This document shows positions 49,501 through 61,336 of a stretch of DNA of 64,000 nt, piece by piece (position 1 is the first letter of the stretch; each line of letters starts with the position of its first letter). The position numbers and the translations under genes were made by a program. Where the stretch lies: the NCBI RefSeq assembly GCF_963855985.1, contig NC_087093.1:16073001-16137000 (forward strand), in the 5' to 3' direction. This DNA comes from Ostrinia nubilalis (taxonomy: Eukaryota; Arthropoda; Insecta; Lepidoptera; Crambidae). The notes under the pieces are model-generated. The model was not told the DNA's origin, made no database searches, and saw only the letters and a list, made by a program, of their open reading frames with translations.

Positions 49501-52500
49501 CACCAACCAGGGTGTGCAGATGAGGTCTTCCCCGCAGTCACTGAGCATTTGAATCAGAAATGAGGACTGAAGGATAGACTCCTCTGACAGGCGAGCGCTG
49601 CCCACCGGAAAAATTGGTAAGGAATCTGCAATGAAATATTTATACGACATAATAATTCGCTCAATGCTGTAACATGACCATTTTAGACTAAAAAATCAAC
49701 AGGGCTATTCCCACCTCTCGTTCCCACCGTTGCAACTCCTGTGAAGCCAGGATCTACAGCTTGTAAAAAAAGCAAGTAAAAACCCAACCAGTGAAGGTCA
49801 AGTTGGTCCCGGAGGAAAGTTAAACTGTTATTGGACCCTCAAAAAAATTGAGCATAGGAACACAAGAGGAGTTCGAACATGAACAATAACAATATCGTTC
49901 TAACAAATCAAGTGAAAACTTACCTAGATGGATAACTGGTGTCAGATCAAAAGACAGTGATATTGGTTTGGATAAATCTGCCTCATCCTGAAATTACAAA
50001 AAGCATTGCTCTATTCTGTGTTGATTCAAACAGCTAATTTTTTTCTCAAATAGTGATAAGAATAGTCCATGAAAAACAGTAATAATCTGAAAACTTACAT
50101 TCACTTTGATAATATGCTCATCGCAAGTATCGACTCCTGATTCAGCTGTAACAATGTATTCTGGTTCACCCATGGTCCTTGCCCTGTTTCTCTCTGGATC
50201 TACCGTCACCCTGGCATTGAGTTCTGAAAACAAATTATTATATTAACTAACATACTGTTATCTTTAACAAGTCTGTTGGATTTGTTTTTGTCTGGCTGTT
50301 TGCCTACCACATCAAAATACATTATGGCTACTTACCTATTTTAGCATTTGGCAAAGATTTATTCGGTGGGACAGTAACGCAGAAAAGCGCTGTAAAATTG
50401 CTAGCGTCTTTCCTTATGTTTTTCGCGTCTGGTACTTTTATTGAAGACAGCACTTGTATTGTAGGAACACTCCGATATAGGTAGGTTGTGTTACTTTTGT
50501 GTGCTCCAATTGCTAAATCTAAAATGGTAGAACGTTTATTATGGATACCATTTGATGTTTTATCGTTTTAAATCACTTCATCATCTGTTGTATATTTACC
50601 ATTGCATTTATTTCTGTCTACATCGTATCCCTTGGAAATAGACATGCCAAAACTTTTGGCACCTTCGGCGTGGATCCTTTGGATATACTGAGGAATCAAG
50701 CCTTTGTCACTACCTCTGTATATATAAACAACACCAGCACCATTGTTTTCCCATGGAGCTCCAATGGCTACATCTAGAGAAGAAGAACAGAAGTTAATTT
50801 TAATTTCTAAAAGACTTTCAAATGTTTGATATATTTTGTTTTTGAGTAGCATAAGGGTCATAATATTGACGCTTATCGATAAAAGAAGGGCGTTTAAACA
50901 ATCTCTTATAGTCTAAATTTACTGCACAAAAAAAGTGTTTTGAATCAAGCTATTTTCAAAGTTACCAGTGAATCCATCGCCGTTGATATCTCCTAGATCA
51001 GCGATAGAGGTTCCAAATCTAGCTCCAATATTGCCAGATCCTCTTAAAACTCCCGATTCTTCTAAAACGAACCCTTTGCTCTGAAATATAAAGTTGTTTT
51101 TTTAATCCACAACGAGAAAGCTCTTGGCCTGTATCTCACCTGATGGTAAGTGATGATCAGACCTAAGGTGGAAGCGAGCTTCACCCGGAAAGTCTTTTTA
51201 TTCATGACAAAGTCTTTAGTCATACTGTGCGTCCACGCACACTGTGACTTCTGTGAGACCTCATAGTAATGTTTGTGAATACGGGTTATACACTAGTAGG
51301 ATCCTTTTCACTCCCCGATATTATTTAATCTACTACAACTTTGGGACAGTAAGGTCATCAGATTATGCACATAAGTTAAAGTTTATTTGCATATAATTTT
51401 GTATTTAAAATGAAAAACTAACCGTCTGCTTTGTGATGTAAACATATACTGCTCCCTGATCGTAGGTCAGTTCTCCGTCAGATCTCAAGGCGTAGTTAGG
51501 AGCTCCAACCAGCAGATCTGTCAGCCCATCATTATCCAGGTCTAAAGTGCACAGGCTAGCCCCGAAGTATGAGCCCAGCTGTGGGCCTATGAGCTGGGCT
51601 TTGATCTTCAGCGGTTCGTCTTCTTTTACTGCTTGTTCTACTACAAGGACCTGAGGGTAAATCATTGTTTTATTAGAACTAGAATCATCAAATGAACCGC
51701 GGGTTAATTAGGTAAGAAGATTTTTCTTCTTGGCGACGTATTTATAAATTCTGGAATAAATTTCATGAATTATTTTATAATATGTAATAAAATTTAAAAC
51801 AAACCTGCCCATACCCTCGCTTGGATCGTGGTGCTCCGGCGACATACAAAGTCGAACCATTCTTTTGAAAAACGCCTGATCCTACGCTGTAGCCTGTAAA
51901 CGAGTAACCGTGAGTTTGCTATTATTGAAATACAATCTAAGTAGAGTCATAGCAACCAAAACTATGTATTATGCACATTCAACTGAATTTTAAAGCGAAT
52001 GTTTAAAATTCTGTTTACTACGAAATTATTTTTAATCTCAGTTTACGTTAAACAAAGTAAAGGAAAAAATATTATTCACATTACATTTGGTCACTTCTGA
52101 ATGTCACCTACTGTAAACAGAATATACTTACACTAAATAATGTACAAAACAATAGAACCAAACTTAGGCCCGGTTTTTTGATTCGTAGTTAAAATAACCA
52201 ATAGTCAAATTTGACAGATGTCAAATGACAAGTGGTTAAATATCAGAAAAAAATGTTTTTCAAACAATGGTTAGCTTGACTTTTAGTACATTTTTTAACT
52301 ACTAGTTAACATTTTGTTAATATTTAACCATTAGTAGCAAAATTTAACAATTTGTTATTTTAACTATGAATCAAAAAACTGGGCCTTAGTAAACCACATT
52401 TTCATCTACTCGCATATCTTTAAGTAAGTAAAGAATAATAACCTCGATTGTTTTGTTTGTTACTTCTATTAAAGAAGTTGGTTAAAAATTGACATTTCAA

Positions 52501-55500
52501 CCTATTTCAAGTCATCTTCTTTTATTATTTTATATTTCTTTAAATTATAGAAGTTCGTTAAACTTGACATTTCAATTTTCAACCTCTTTTTTCGGGGAAA
52601 AATTGCAAGCCATCCTCTTTTATATTAAAAAAAACGTATACGTAATTCTAAATATACACGTACAGTGGACCACAGTTTCAGTTACCCATTTCCGTTTGTT
52701 CTCTCGCTCTCATCAAATGGTGATTCTTTGCGATAGAACGGGACGACATGACCGGAAATGGTAGCTAGAACTGTGACCCATAGTACATAATAAACTTTAG
52801 TGAAAACCAATCGAGTCCTAACTATGTTCTGTGTCTATGTATATTTCTTTGTAAGTAGTTGTTGCAATTCACGAAGGCGAGTAAGCTTTACATGTGTGGT
52901 GGCTCGTTACTGTTCATTTTTCAAAAGTTTTGATAGACATTATACTATTGTTATGCGCATGTACAGTATACGTACACACACAATTAAAGCTCACTCGCCT
53001 TCGTGAGTCGCAGGAACTATAATTGAATACTTTATAATATTAAAATTTATTGGTGGATGTTCGAATATGTATGTACGATTAAGTACATAATGCAATATGA
53101 ATTTCATATAAATTCCAGACGTACCTACCTACATACAAGTATTTACAGTAATAAACAATAATTTTATTATAATGTGGTTAGCACTACTCATAATTACTGG
53201 TAAATTATTAATCATTGAAACTTGGAAAAAGGGAAGTTACTTCGCACAGTCATTTATAGTGACGGAAACGATTGTCGATAACTTTTGAATTTGTGCCAAC
53301 ACGTATGCGGCGCGCACGCACACACTGACAAAATTTTGCGGGAATTAGCGAGGAGCCAGTCGTGGTTGCGCCGAATTTTGTCAGGGTGTCGTGCGCGCCG
53401 CATACGTATATTTGCGCGCCCACATACAAACCGCGCTCGGTGCGCTTCTATGACGATGACCTACTCATTTGTATTTACTCTGTTTGTACTAACAACACTA
53501 GTTCGGAGGCTAAACTACACATAGTTAATCTGAAGGGTACTCACCAAAATAGTCGTCCGGGCCCAAATCCTTTGTATAGTATGGATTGGTCGACGGTAGC
53601 AAATCAAATGTAAACGACGCCGGGTTGTGCTGGTAGTCTACCAGTGTACCTAAATAGAAAAAATATGATTGGTGTTTAATAATTTATTACCAAGAATAAT
53701 CATCGCCTTATATCTATAAAAGCGAAAGATCAATGACTCACTCACTCATCACGAAATCTCAGAACATGTACCTAGTTTCTAAGACTCTCAATTTTGCTCG
53801 GGGATTCCTTTTAGAACGTAGGAGGTACTTACTTACTAAGATGGGATTTTGCAAAATTCAAACCCTAAGGGGGTAAAACGGGGTCCACGCGAACAAAGTC
53901 GCGGGCAGCCGCTAGTTAATTGTAAAGTCGATAGTGCGGAAATTATTTATGTTCAATTGTGCGTGCGTAATAAATTATTAACATCCGTTTATAACATTAT
54001 TAGTCATCAATAATGATTGAGATATTTAAATATTTTAAAGTTGGTTACTCATTGTCATCATGATGATACAATATAAATAAGTCGGCAATAATTATAATAA
54101 TCTAATTCTGTTGCAGTAGTATCTGAATAAAACTTGATTTTAATACTTATAATTAAGTAACTAAACAAAACAAACAATGTAAGGGGTATTATAAAATTAT
54201 GCTGTCTAGTTTTTCAATAAGGGGTATTATAAAATTATGCTGTCTAGTCAGCTATCCTATCTTATAATATTATCATAAAGCTCAGTTCTTCCATAACTTA
54301 CAGTTCCATAACAAGATTCACCAACTTATGGAATATTCGACTAGAATTAATTAATTTAACGTCATCATAACATGCAAGTAGGTACTTAATTGTCACATGC
54401 ACCTCGGAAGGTATAGCAATATACAGGACATTTTATAATTAAATTTTTTTTCCTGTTATTTTAAGACAAAATAGCAAGGTATCGACATCACAAAGAAAGA
54501 TTGAATCTCCATTTACGACAAGAGGGATGTAGGACTGTAGGTAGCTTAAATGCAACATCTACCAGTTATGTTTTTATTTAATTATTTATTTATGTATTTT
54601 TAATTCGTGAATTTTATCGCGAAGGTTTTCTTCTTTGCTATAAATTATTTGGAAGAATAAAAAAAATCCACCAAGGCTGTCGTTCTCATCGCTGCAACTT
54701 CTGTGTAGCCAGGATCTACAGCTTGATCGCAAATAAAAACCCAACCCGTGAAGGTCAAGCTTGTCCCGGAGGAAAGTTAAAATGTCATTGGACCCGCAAC
54801 AACGAAGAACATAGGAGGAGTTCGAAGTTATTAGCAAGAACAAACGCTATTACGCAAAAGCTACCTAACTGGCACTGTCATAGCGGTAGAAAAATTCTAG
54901 AGCTTCTACTATAGTCAATTATTCAACTTTCTGTAGCTTCTATAGTTAATAACTAGCGGCCGCCCGCGACTTCGTACGCGTGGATCCCGTCTTACCCCCT
55001 TAGGGGTGGAGTTTCGTAAAATCCTTTCTTAGCGGATGCCTACGTCATAACATCTACCTGCATGCCAAATTTCAGCCCGATCCGTCCAGTGGTTTCGGCT
55101 GTGCGTTGATAGATCACTATGTCAGTCAGTCAGTCAGTCACCTTTTAGTTATGTATATTTAGAATAATTACCAGTCCACTGCAAGACTCCGGGTGCCCCG
55201 ATGACAATCTTGTTCTCCTTGGTGTAGGTCACGGCCATGCCGGCTTGTCCATACGCGTAGTAGTTGAGATGGGAACCATATTCGCCGTACTCTTTCCTGG
55301 TCCCATCGGTTCGGCGGGCTTGGCTGGCTGAGAACAGTGGTATAAGTCAGTAATACAAAAGAAAGTTCGAAGATTCAATGTGAAGGATATTAGGGCTTAC
55401 GATTAGGGTTTGTCACATTTACAAAAATCTATGAGTCGAATTTTGAGTGTGTTTTAATATGAGACCTATTGACAGTCCAGTTTTGCGGGGTCCAGTAATA

Positions 55501-58500
55501 CAACACCCCGCAAACCTGGATCGTCATGTGAACATCATCATCATTTCAGCAATAGGACGTCCACTGCTGAACATATGCCTCCCCCAATGCTTTCCATGTT
55601 GATCGATTGGTAGCGGCCTGCGTCCAGCGCTTCTCTGCTACCTTTACGATGTCGTCGGTCCACCTTGTGGTGGACGTCCCACGCTGCGTAAACATGTGAA
55701 CATCCCTCTCAATTAATATCATAAATTGTTTGAAATTCAAACGGATCGATTTTTGCGGGACACCACAAAAAGGATATTCGTGTGAACGTTAATATTAAAA
55801 CACGTAGGACTACTAAACGGGATCCTGCAAAAAACGGGATATCTCCGTGGAAACAAGTCCATAGTTCTCAATAAATGTGAAGGTACCTGGATCTTCGAGG
55901 GGCAGCAGTCTTACTTCATGGTCATGACCGTGCACAGAACAAGCGCCGTTGGCCAGCAAGTGCTTCGACTGGTATGGCTTAGTGATTCTCGGGGAACACA
56001 CCTGTGGGATTTTTTGTTTATGACAACTAAGTAGTATCTAGACTACAATAGTGTTTGGACAAAACTCAAAGGGATTAAGACACTATTAAACCAAAAATAA
56101 TTGTAAGAAATAAATTACAACTACTAAAATTAAATATAATACCTAAGTTGACATTTTACAGTGCGCCATCTACTTTGGGAAACTAAGCAAATCCTGTAGT
56201 TCTAGACAAATAAACATCCCCATCCCGAAAAGTACTTTTTGAATTGGAAATACATTATGTATACAGGGTGTTAGGTAAATGGGTATATGAGCCGACACTA
56301 GCCCATGTTAACATGGGCATATAAATGGTATGGTGAAGTCAGAAATATCTGCATTTTAATTATTTAAATTTTCATACAAAGCGGATTTTATAAAATTTAT
56401 TTTGTATGACAATAAAAAAAATGTTAATGATGATATCAAATTTCTGACTTCACCATACCATTTATATGCCCATGTTAACATGGGCTAGTGTCGGCTCATA
56501 TACCCATTTACCTAACACCCTGTATAAGCTCACTTGCATTTTAATTAAATAAATAAATTAAATGACATAAAATTTGATCAATTTGATTGAAACACCCAGA
56601 GACTAATATAAACAGTTATGTTGGTGCAAACAAAATTGTTTTCATTCTACGAGGATAGGACCCATGAATAGAATAGAATAGAATAGAAAACTTTTTATTT
56701 GCAAGAAAGGTATACAAGCAAGCAAGACATAGATTCAAACAGAGAGAAATAACAAGTGGACAATTAACTGCTTGTGCCCCTCTAACAAAAAGGCACCCGC
56801 TCGGCGTACATCAAGACCGCCAGGACTTGTCTTGAAACTGATTTTCAGCGGCGGCCCTCTGTTGTCACGGCGTACCCCTGCTGACGGAGATGCAAGAGGA
56901 GAAAGGAGTCCACAAGTCCGGCAGCAAGGAGAACGCATGACCTCTAGGGCATAGTTGTTCAGTATACGAACCACTCAGGCGTTCGTCTTAATAATGTCAA
57001 AATACTTACATGGGAATCGACTTGAAATATAAAAACTCACCAATAGTCTTCCATTAGGAATCGCTGCCATAGTTGCCCCATACCACATGTCATCCTTATA
57101 GAAGTCATCAGCCAAAGAAATTCTCCGACTTTTCGCTGAAACATGGTTAATTTACTCAAATCCTTGTCCATTTACTTGCGGAGTGAAATATTAAAAGCAA
57201 GTAACCTAATTGTTATTTATTTTATTTTATAATTATTCATAGCAAGTCTACGTTGTCAAACACCCGTTTTCACAAACGATGCTTGCTTAAGAGAAGCAGC
57301 AACGCTATGCAAAGTCGAACATATAGGTTCGTGTATGTCACTCCGGCACTCAAGTATTGTCTATGAATAGGTTTTTGGGACACTGTACGTCCACGCGCAC
57401 TGTGAGACCTCATAGAAATGTTTGTGAATACGGATGTAAGGAAATTAATGAGTTAAAAATCCTCTTGAGCTCATTCTTACCTAGTGGCCTGCAGGTGACA
57501 TTATCTCTGTCCAGGTCTCTCAATGGACATGTGAACACTAGTCCAGGATGCGACTTCCTTGACACTCTACTCTGCGCCTTGGGAGCACCGACATTGAGGC
57601 TAAAATTGTTTGATATTATAAGTATTATAGTCATTACTTTTACACCATAGGTCTACTAAAATAAAACCTAGTTATAGAACATAGTTTCGTAAAAACAGTC
57701 AATAACTAGGTACTGAAAATTTTGTTAAATTATCAAATAATAAAAGTTGTCTTGGTCTTTAAAATATTACGTACTGGCTTTTGCCTACGGCTTTGCCCGC
57801 GCGAATTAAATTTGTCAAATATTAAATATGTTATTCTGATTTTTAAACAATAATACAGTAAAGTTTTATCAAAATCCGTTCAGTAGTTTTGCGTGAAAGA
57901 GTAACAAACATACATTCTTACATGATGCGATGTGCTCAAAAATCTCAAAGGTGTATGGAATTTTTGAGACATAGGTATCTGCGTCATAATGTGGTCATCA
58001 TGTCTCATCTTTCATGTAGACTTTCTTGTACTTAGACACTATACTAAGGCTGGGTTGCACCATCTTACTGTTACTGTGACAAACGTCAAAAATCTGTCAA
58101 ACTCCATACAAAAAACACCGGTTATCGTAATAGTTACCGTTAAAGTTAGGTGGTGCAACTCAGCCTAAGAATGTTAATTAATTTTACCTTTGTTCCTATA
58201 GTGTTACCAATGATCATGTTTTGCAAGAATCCTACTTAATATTATAAATGCGAAAGTTTGGATGTCTGGATGTCTGGTCTGGATGTTTGTTACTATTTCA
58301 CGCAAAAACTACTGAACGGATTTTGATGAAACTTTACAGTATTATTGTTTATAACTCAGAATAACGGCTATAATTTATGAAGATCTGTGACAAATTAAAT
58401 TTTATGCGGGTGAAGCCGCGGGCAAAAGCTAGTAAATAATATTAAGAATAATTACAATCTGTGCATGAATTTTAGACTTTACCATACTCATTAAATTTTA

Positions 58501-60794
58501 TAAATATTATTTAACTGATCAGCTTTAAGGGGAAACGATTATTTTTTAGAATACGATTTCCGTGATATACAATATGTTTCTGTTTTAGAGGTCCTTTTTA
58601 AAGGTCTATTCCACCTGGTTGGGACAGAAGTTCACTTCGATCACCTGGATTTGATCACCCAGGTGATCAAAGCGGACTGAAGGCGACACTTTGGTGACCT
58701 TTGATCACCCATGGATAAGATCACCTAGGCGATCAAAGTGGACTTTTTATCCATACGTGATCAAAAGACACCAAAGTGATCACCAGGGTGATGATCAAAT
58801 ACATGTGATCAAATTGTAATAAACCTTTTTGAAATGGACAGAATTTTTGCATGACAAAATAGTCACTCTGTATATTAATTTTGTATGATTATGCCATAAA
58901 AACATTTATTGTTAAAATCCTGTTTATGTCCCATCACAAATGGACGGCGCGATAAGCATGGTTTATATTTATTTTGTATGATACGAATATCAACGTTGAA
59001 TAATTATAATTAATGTAAATTAGTGTACTTATTAACATTATGGATTTCATAAAGGAAATTCAAACTTCATTAATTTAATTAATTCAAAATTAATTATTCG
59101 AAGTTCAAACTAAGATTGATTTAGATGAATCTTAATTTTGAATTTCGTTTGATACCTACATAAAGTACATAGTTTGTGTTAAAATGGGTTCTAAAAAAGT
59201 TTTGACCGATCGTAAGGTTAGTAATAATTAACTAATTTCTTTGGATCTGAAAATAATAAGGTACTTGATACAACTAACTTTAAATGCTTATATTTCAATA
59301 AATATTAACGCCAGTCAACAAAAACAAGGTTAATTAACTTCTTCCATCCTTTAATTTTAGCAATATTACAAAAAATAACACAATCTTTAACTAAATCTAT
59401 TCAAAATAAGCAAATTACGAAACCACTGATTTTGGCTTTATTAAATCACCTACACGGAATAAGGCCTATATGATTCAAATGCCTGTAGACCTTAAAATTG
59501 AGGTTGTATTAAACAAAATGCGGTCTTATAACATTAAACACGTCGATTTGTTTGCGTTATCAAAATTTTACATACCAAGTAAACAGAAATATACTGTATA
59601 TCTCTAGATAAACTTAAATTCCACTTATTAAGAATAATACATAAATTATAGATATAATTAAATATTCATAGTAACAAAGTAATGATTCCTTACTTAAATT
59701 ATCAAAAAAAAAATAAAAAACAAACAATATTATTTTTTTGTATAGGGCTTATTAAAACACCGTGTTCGAATAAGGCCTACACATAAAACCTTTTAAATAA
59801 ATCAGTTTAGGAACATCATTTAGTCTTGATTTTTTGTAAACAAAATGAGATCTCAATTTTTGTTAGAACCAGGGCATAAAAATGCTTCTGAATCATCTTT
59901 ACGAACTCCTACACAATCTTTATGATACCACCAAAAGCAGTCCTTTATGGTAGCATATCTGCTACATTGTCTTCGAGACAGGCATGATAATATCAGCTTT
60001 AATCCTTTAGAATTATACACACGGCTTTTTTTCTTATTTTTTATTGGTTTTGTATTTTGTTTCTTTTTTTTACAGGTTTAGTAATTTTTTTTTACTCTGT
60101 TTTATTTTTATTTTCTGTGCTGTTAGTAACATTCTTATTAAATAAATATTTAGTTACTCTTTGACTCATTTAGTTTAATGAATTTGTCCGTAATCAGGTG
60201 TTGACATAAGTATCCAATATGGCCTACCATGCTGAAATAAGGCCTGGGCCTTATTAGATATCTCGCTCTTGTTGTCTTTAAAAATTTACAAATAATGCAT
60301 CTATAGCCAGTAGTACAAATTAAGGTAATTATTAGCTAGTAAGAAATATTTAGAAACGATTACTAAGAAAAGCTTAATCTAAAACAGCGTTGTTTTACCG
60401 AAAATTTAAGATGAAATCGCCAGATTTTTATAATAGAGCACGAAATCACCCACCACCTTAGAAGAACGCGTGCCAATTGGTGCTGGCATCGTGGATCGGG
60501 GCGCTCTTGCACTCTACCGGGTTGTAGGGCATATGAGTACGTGTCCTTGAAGTATTATCCCGGTTGGATTTGTTTATCTGTGTTTTCTGATGTATAGGCC
60601 TTATTAGAACGTAGGCCTTATTTGTATCAAGTACCTTAATTAAAACAAACTCACCCCAAATCGCTCAAAAGCACAGAATACCCAAAATACTCCGACACAT
60701 CGTCCGGATAAAAGGTTATTTTACTGTTCACATGAAACACATCACTGGCACTCACTATCACGTTAAATCCACAAAGAAGTAGTAAATCTAACAT
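43517..60794 (-). CDS. Integrin alpha subunit, complete, 22 exons, 944 aa
   Basis: Alpha chain of a cell-surface integrin heterodimer that binds extracellular matrix. Exons in transcript order: 60794-60655, 57599-57481, 57135-57041, 56001-55887, 55327-55172, 53649-53545, 51893-51805, 51650-51423, 51080-50966, 50773-50600, 50518-50336, 50223-50099, 49987-49924, 49625-49478, 47026-46837, 46397-46237, 45273-45189, 45032-44970, 44845-44716, 44598-44514, 44191-44074 and 43663-43517. All phases join. Residues 1-16 are a signal peptide; EYFGYSVLL opens the propeller. FG-GAP calcium loops are DLDNDGLTD (310-318) and DINGDGFTD (380-388); a third, DVDRNKCND (438-446), is degenerate. The membrane helix is 873-895, then KFGFFSR (896-902), the conserved KxGFFxR. 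There is no inserted I domain, and I see no furin-type cleavage site. Length and tail fit the insect alphaPS3-like group, but the paralogue cannot be named. A possible poly-A signal (TTTATT on plus) is at 43378-43383. The exon 14 donor (AA|GTTTGT) is non-optimal. Confidence 0.95.
43752..43860 (+). repeat. Possible tRNA-derived SINE fragment
   Basis: In the last integrin intron. AACGCGAGTCCGATCCCCGC resembles a Pol III B box with T-arm context, and an A-box-like TAGCCGACTAGTGATCC lies upstream. Short, with no tail; a weak call. Confidence 0.35.
45822..46180. repeat. Palindromic GATCACC-rich MITE (copy 1)
   Basis: Termini GGTCTATTCCACTTTGATCA and near-complement. The interior is a set of nested GGTGATCAAAG/CTTTGATCACC hairpins. 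It occupies the intron between integrin exons 16 and 17 (45274-46236). A truncated relative is at 58603-58813. Confidence 0.8.
47165..48335. mobile_element. 1.17-kb TIR element with perfect 8-bp duplication
   Basis: Inverted ends CTCAGATCATAGAA (47165-47178 and 48322-48335), with a further imperfect match GGGAATAGATGTGA. The flanks are identical, CTTTGGAC at 47157-47164 and 48336-48343. An 8-bp duplication suggests hAT or P-type transposition. The left sub-terminal GC-rich part (GATATGCCCAGAAACGAAC) is related to 38968-39030. No transposase frame. Lies in the intron between integrin exons 14 and 15. Confidence 0.8.
48475..48585 (-). repeat. tRNA-derived SINE
   Basis: Read on the minus strand: A box TGGTGTAGTGG and B box GGTTCGATTCC with T-stem CCGGG...CCCGG, then a short tail rich in AATTT. 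The anticodon stem is imperfect. This is a Pol III-type SINE head inside an integrin intron, not a functional tRNA. Confidence 0.75.
48835..48905 (+). mobile_element. RTE-like LINE 3' end, short
   Basis: Only the last 70 bp: TTATGGAAAACCTTGGGAGA, CAGCAGTGGACGTCATTTGG and GAACGAACG. Confidence 0.7.
49110..49275. other. GC-rich block in integrin intron 14
   Basis: Contains ACGGGCGCGCGCGTGACAC and CCCGCCGGCGGGGCGCTTCG. No open frame or repeat partner was recognised. It may be a regulatory island or a fragment of a GC-rich element. Confidence 0.3.
49725..49876 (+). repeat. Dispersed family G repeat
   Basis: TTCCCACCGTTGCAACTCCT to AGAGGAGTTCGAA, in the intron between integrin exons 13 and 14 (49988-49477 on the minus strand). 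Confidence 0.6.
52167..52385. repeat. MITE with GGCCCGGTTTTTTGATTC ends and TTA duplication
   Basis: Inverted ends of more than 25 bp with a few mismatches, flanked by TTA at 52164-52166 and 52386-52388 (PIF/Harbinger-like). It has several TTTGACA/TGTCAAA repeats inside. Integrin intron between exons 6 and 7. Confidence 0.75.
53299..53412. repeat. GC-rich hairpin element in integrin intron 6
   Basis: CACGTATGCGGCGCGCACG and ACTGACAAAATT are mirrored by AATTTTGTCAGGGTG and CGTGCGCGCCGCATACGT. The loop is about 30 bp. It produces spurious plus-strand open frames that run toward integrin exon 6. Confidence 0.8.
53713..53915 (+). mobile_element. Non-autonomous Helitron H9
   Basis: TCTATAAAAGCGAAAGATCA at the 5' end; 3' AAGTCGCGGGCAGCCGCTAG|T. 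It lies in integrin intron 5, 63 bp upstream (in transcript order) of exon 6's right end. Confidence 0.75.
54181..54250. repeat. Tandem duplication, 30-bp unit
   Basis: AGGGGTATTATAAAATTATG through CTGTCTAGT occurs at 54182 and 54220, separated by TTTTCAATA. Confidence 0.85.
54682..54826 (+). repeat. Dispersed family G repeat
   Basis: GTTCTCATCGCTGCAACTTC to GGAGGAGTTCGAA, in integrin intron 5. Confidence 0.6.
54953..55163 (-). mobile_element. Non-autonomous Helitron H10 beside a splice donor
   Basis: Read on the minus strand it begins TCTAAATATACATAAC at 55163 and ends ACGAAGTCGCGGGCGGCCGCTAG-like at 54953. Its 5' end is 8 bp from the last base of integrin exon 5 (55172), so only GTAATTAT of the original intron remains on that side. 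Confidence 0.85.
55531..55695 (-). mobile_element. RTE-like LINE 3' end, (ATG)n-tail subfamily
   Basis: The minus-strand frame reads TTRWTDDIVKVAEKRW and then WKALGEAYVQQWTSYC, the RTE ORF C-terminus; the sequence ends in CATCATCATC. Integrin intron 4. Confidence 0.75.
56262..56524. repeat. Palindromic MITE with TACAGGGTGTTAGGTAAATG ends
   Basis: Arms of about 88 bp are almost perfect inverted copies and contain the inner palindrome CCCATGTTAACATGGG. It shares its outer 50 bp with the element at 76-234. Integrin intron 3. Confidence 0.85.
57262..57438. repeat. Degenerate CGCCCGTATTCAC-type MITE
   Basis: ACACCCGTTTTCACAAACGA at left, TGTTTGTGAATACGGATGT at right; same family as 28673-28818. 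Integrin intron 2. Confidence 0.65.
57775..57925 (-). mobile_element. Degenerate Helitron fragment
   Basis: CTGGCTTTTGCCTACGGCTT, then AATCCGTTCAGTAGTTTTGC: the reverse of the 32694-type Helitron, with a decayed 3' hairpin. Integrin intron 1. Confidence 0.5.
58047..58166. repeat. MITE family D, copy 4
   Basis: AGGCTGGGTTGCACCATCTT and complement TGGTGCAACTCAGCCT, with AACACCGGTTATCGTAAT inside. Integrin intron 1. Confidence 0.8.
58230..58432 (+). mobile_element. Non-autonomous Helitron H13
   Basis: TCCTACTTAATATTATAAAT at the 5' end; GGGTGAAGCCGCGGGCAAAA then GCTAG|T at the 3' end. Contains a short GGATGTCT duplication. Integrin intron 1. Confidence 0.85.
58603..58813. repeat. GATCACC-rich MITE (copy 2, right end lost)
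   Basis: Begins GGTCTATTCCACCTGG and carries CACCCAGGTGATCAAAG hairpins like 45822-46180. The GGAATAGACC terminus is missing on the right. Integrin intron 1. Confidence 0.7.
59259..60636. mobile_element. Tc1/mariner-superfamily-like element with TA duplication
   Basis: Inverted ends AGGTACTTGATACAA are perfect over 15 bp and flanked by TA (59257-59258 and 60637-60638). AATAAGGCCTA motifs recur near 59456, 59780, 60225 and 60595-60620. A minus-strand frame encodes a zinc-finger-like tail (next entry). The right end lies 16 bp from the integrin exon 1 splice donor. Confidence 0.7.
59853..60077 (-). pseudogene. Transposase C-terminal fragment with PHD-like finger
   Basis: The minus-strand frame ends at the stop at 59853-59855. 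It reads a lysine-rich stretch (CKKKKQNTKPIKNKKKSRVY) and then a Cys/His pattern: CLSRRQC, eight residues on CFWWYHKDCVGV, then FLC. A basic region followed by a C-terminal PHD-like finger is seen in some insect pogo/CENP-B-like DDE transposases. The catalytic DDE region was not found, so the copy looks internally deleted. This could also be another zinc-binding transposon protein; family assignment is inference. Confidence 0.45.
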
Positions 60795-61134
60795 GTTTAC
60801 ATAATAAAGACCCTATTTGTGGATCGATTCGCACTGCTCAGAGTCACAACACAAACTAAATGTTCATTCATGATAACATAGCGAAGAACTAAGTATGATT
60901 ATAGCATTCCACGACTATGGAATGAATCACCAAACTTGCAATCGTGTCATTACTTATTTAAGCTGACCATGTCAGGTTACTTGACAACATTAATTTGTGA
61001 GATCATCAAATAACTTTTTTTTGTTGCGGGTAGACTTACATCTGGGTAATTATTATGCAGTTTATTGATTGTAGATTGTTGTTGATTTTTATTCACTTAT
61101 GCCCATGCTAGAAATTTATATTCATATTCATTTA

Positions 61135-61336
61135 CTAGAAGCCGCCCGCGACTTCGTACGCGTGGATCCCGTTTTATCCCCTTAGGGGTGGAGTTTCGTA
61201 AAATCATTTCTTAGCGGATGCCTACGTCATAACATCTACCTGCATGCCAAATTTCAGCCCGATCCGTCCAGTGGTTTGGGCTGTGCGTTGATAGATTACT
61301 AAGTCAGTCAGTCACTTTTGAGTTATTTATATTTAG
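61135..61336 (-). mobile_element. Non-autonomous Helitron H11
   Basis: The minus-strand 5' end TCTAAATATAAATAACTC is at 61336 and the CGCGGGCGGCTTCTAG end is at 61135. Nearly the same sequence as 54953-55163. About 340 bp upstream of the integrin start codon. Confidence 0.8.

Noticed and set aside
53285..53613. Plus-strand frames of 79-83 codons
   Set aside because: They cover a GC-rich hairpin element and run antisense into integrin exon 6, whose minus-strand frame is certain.
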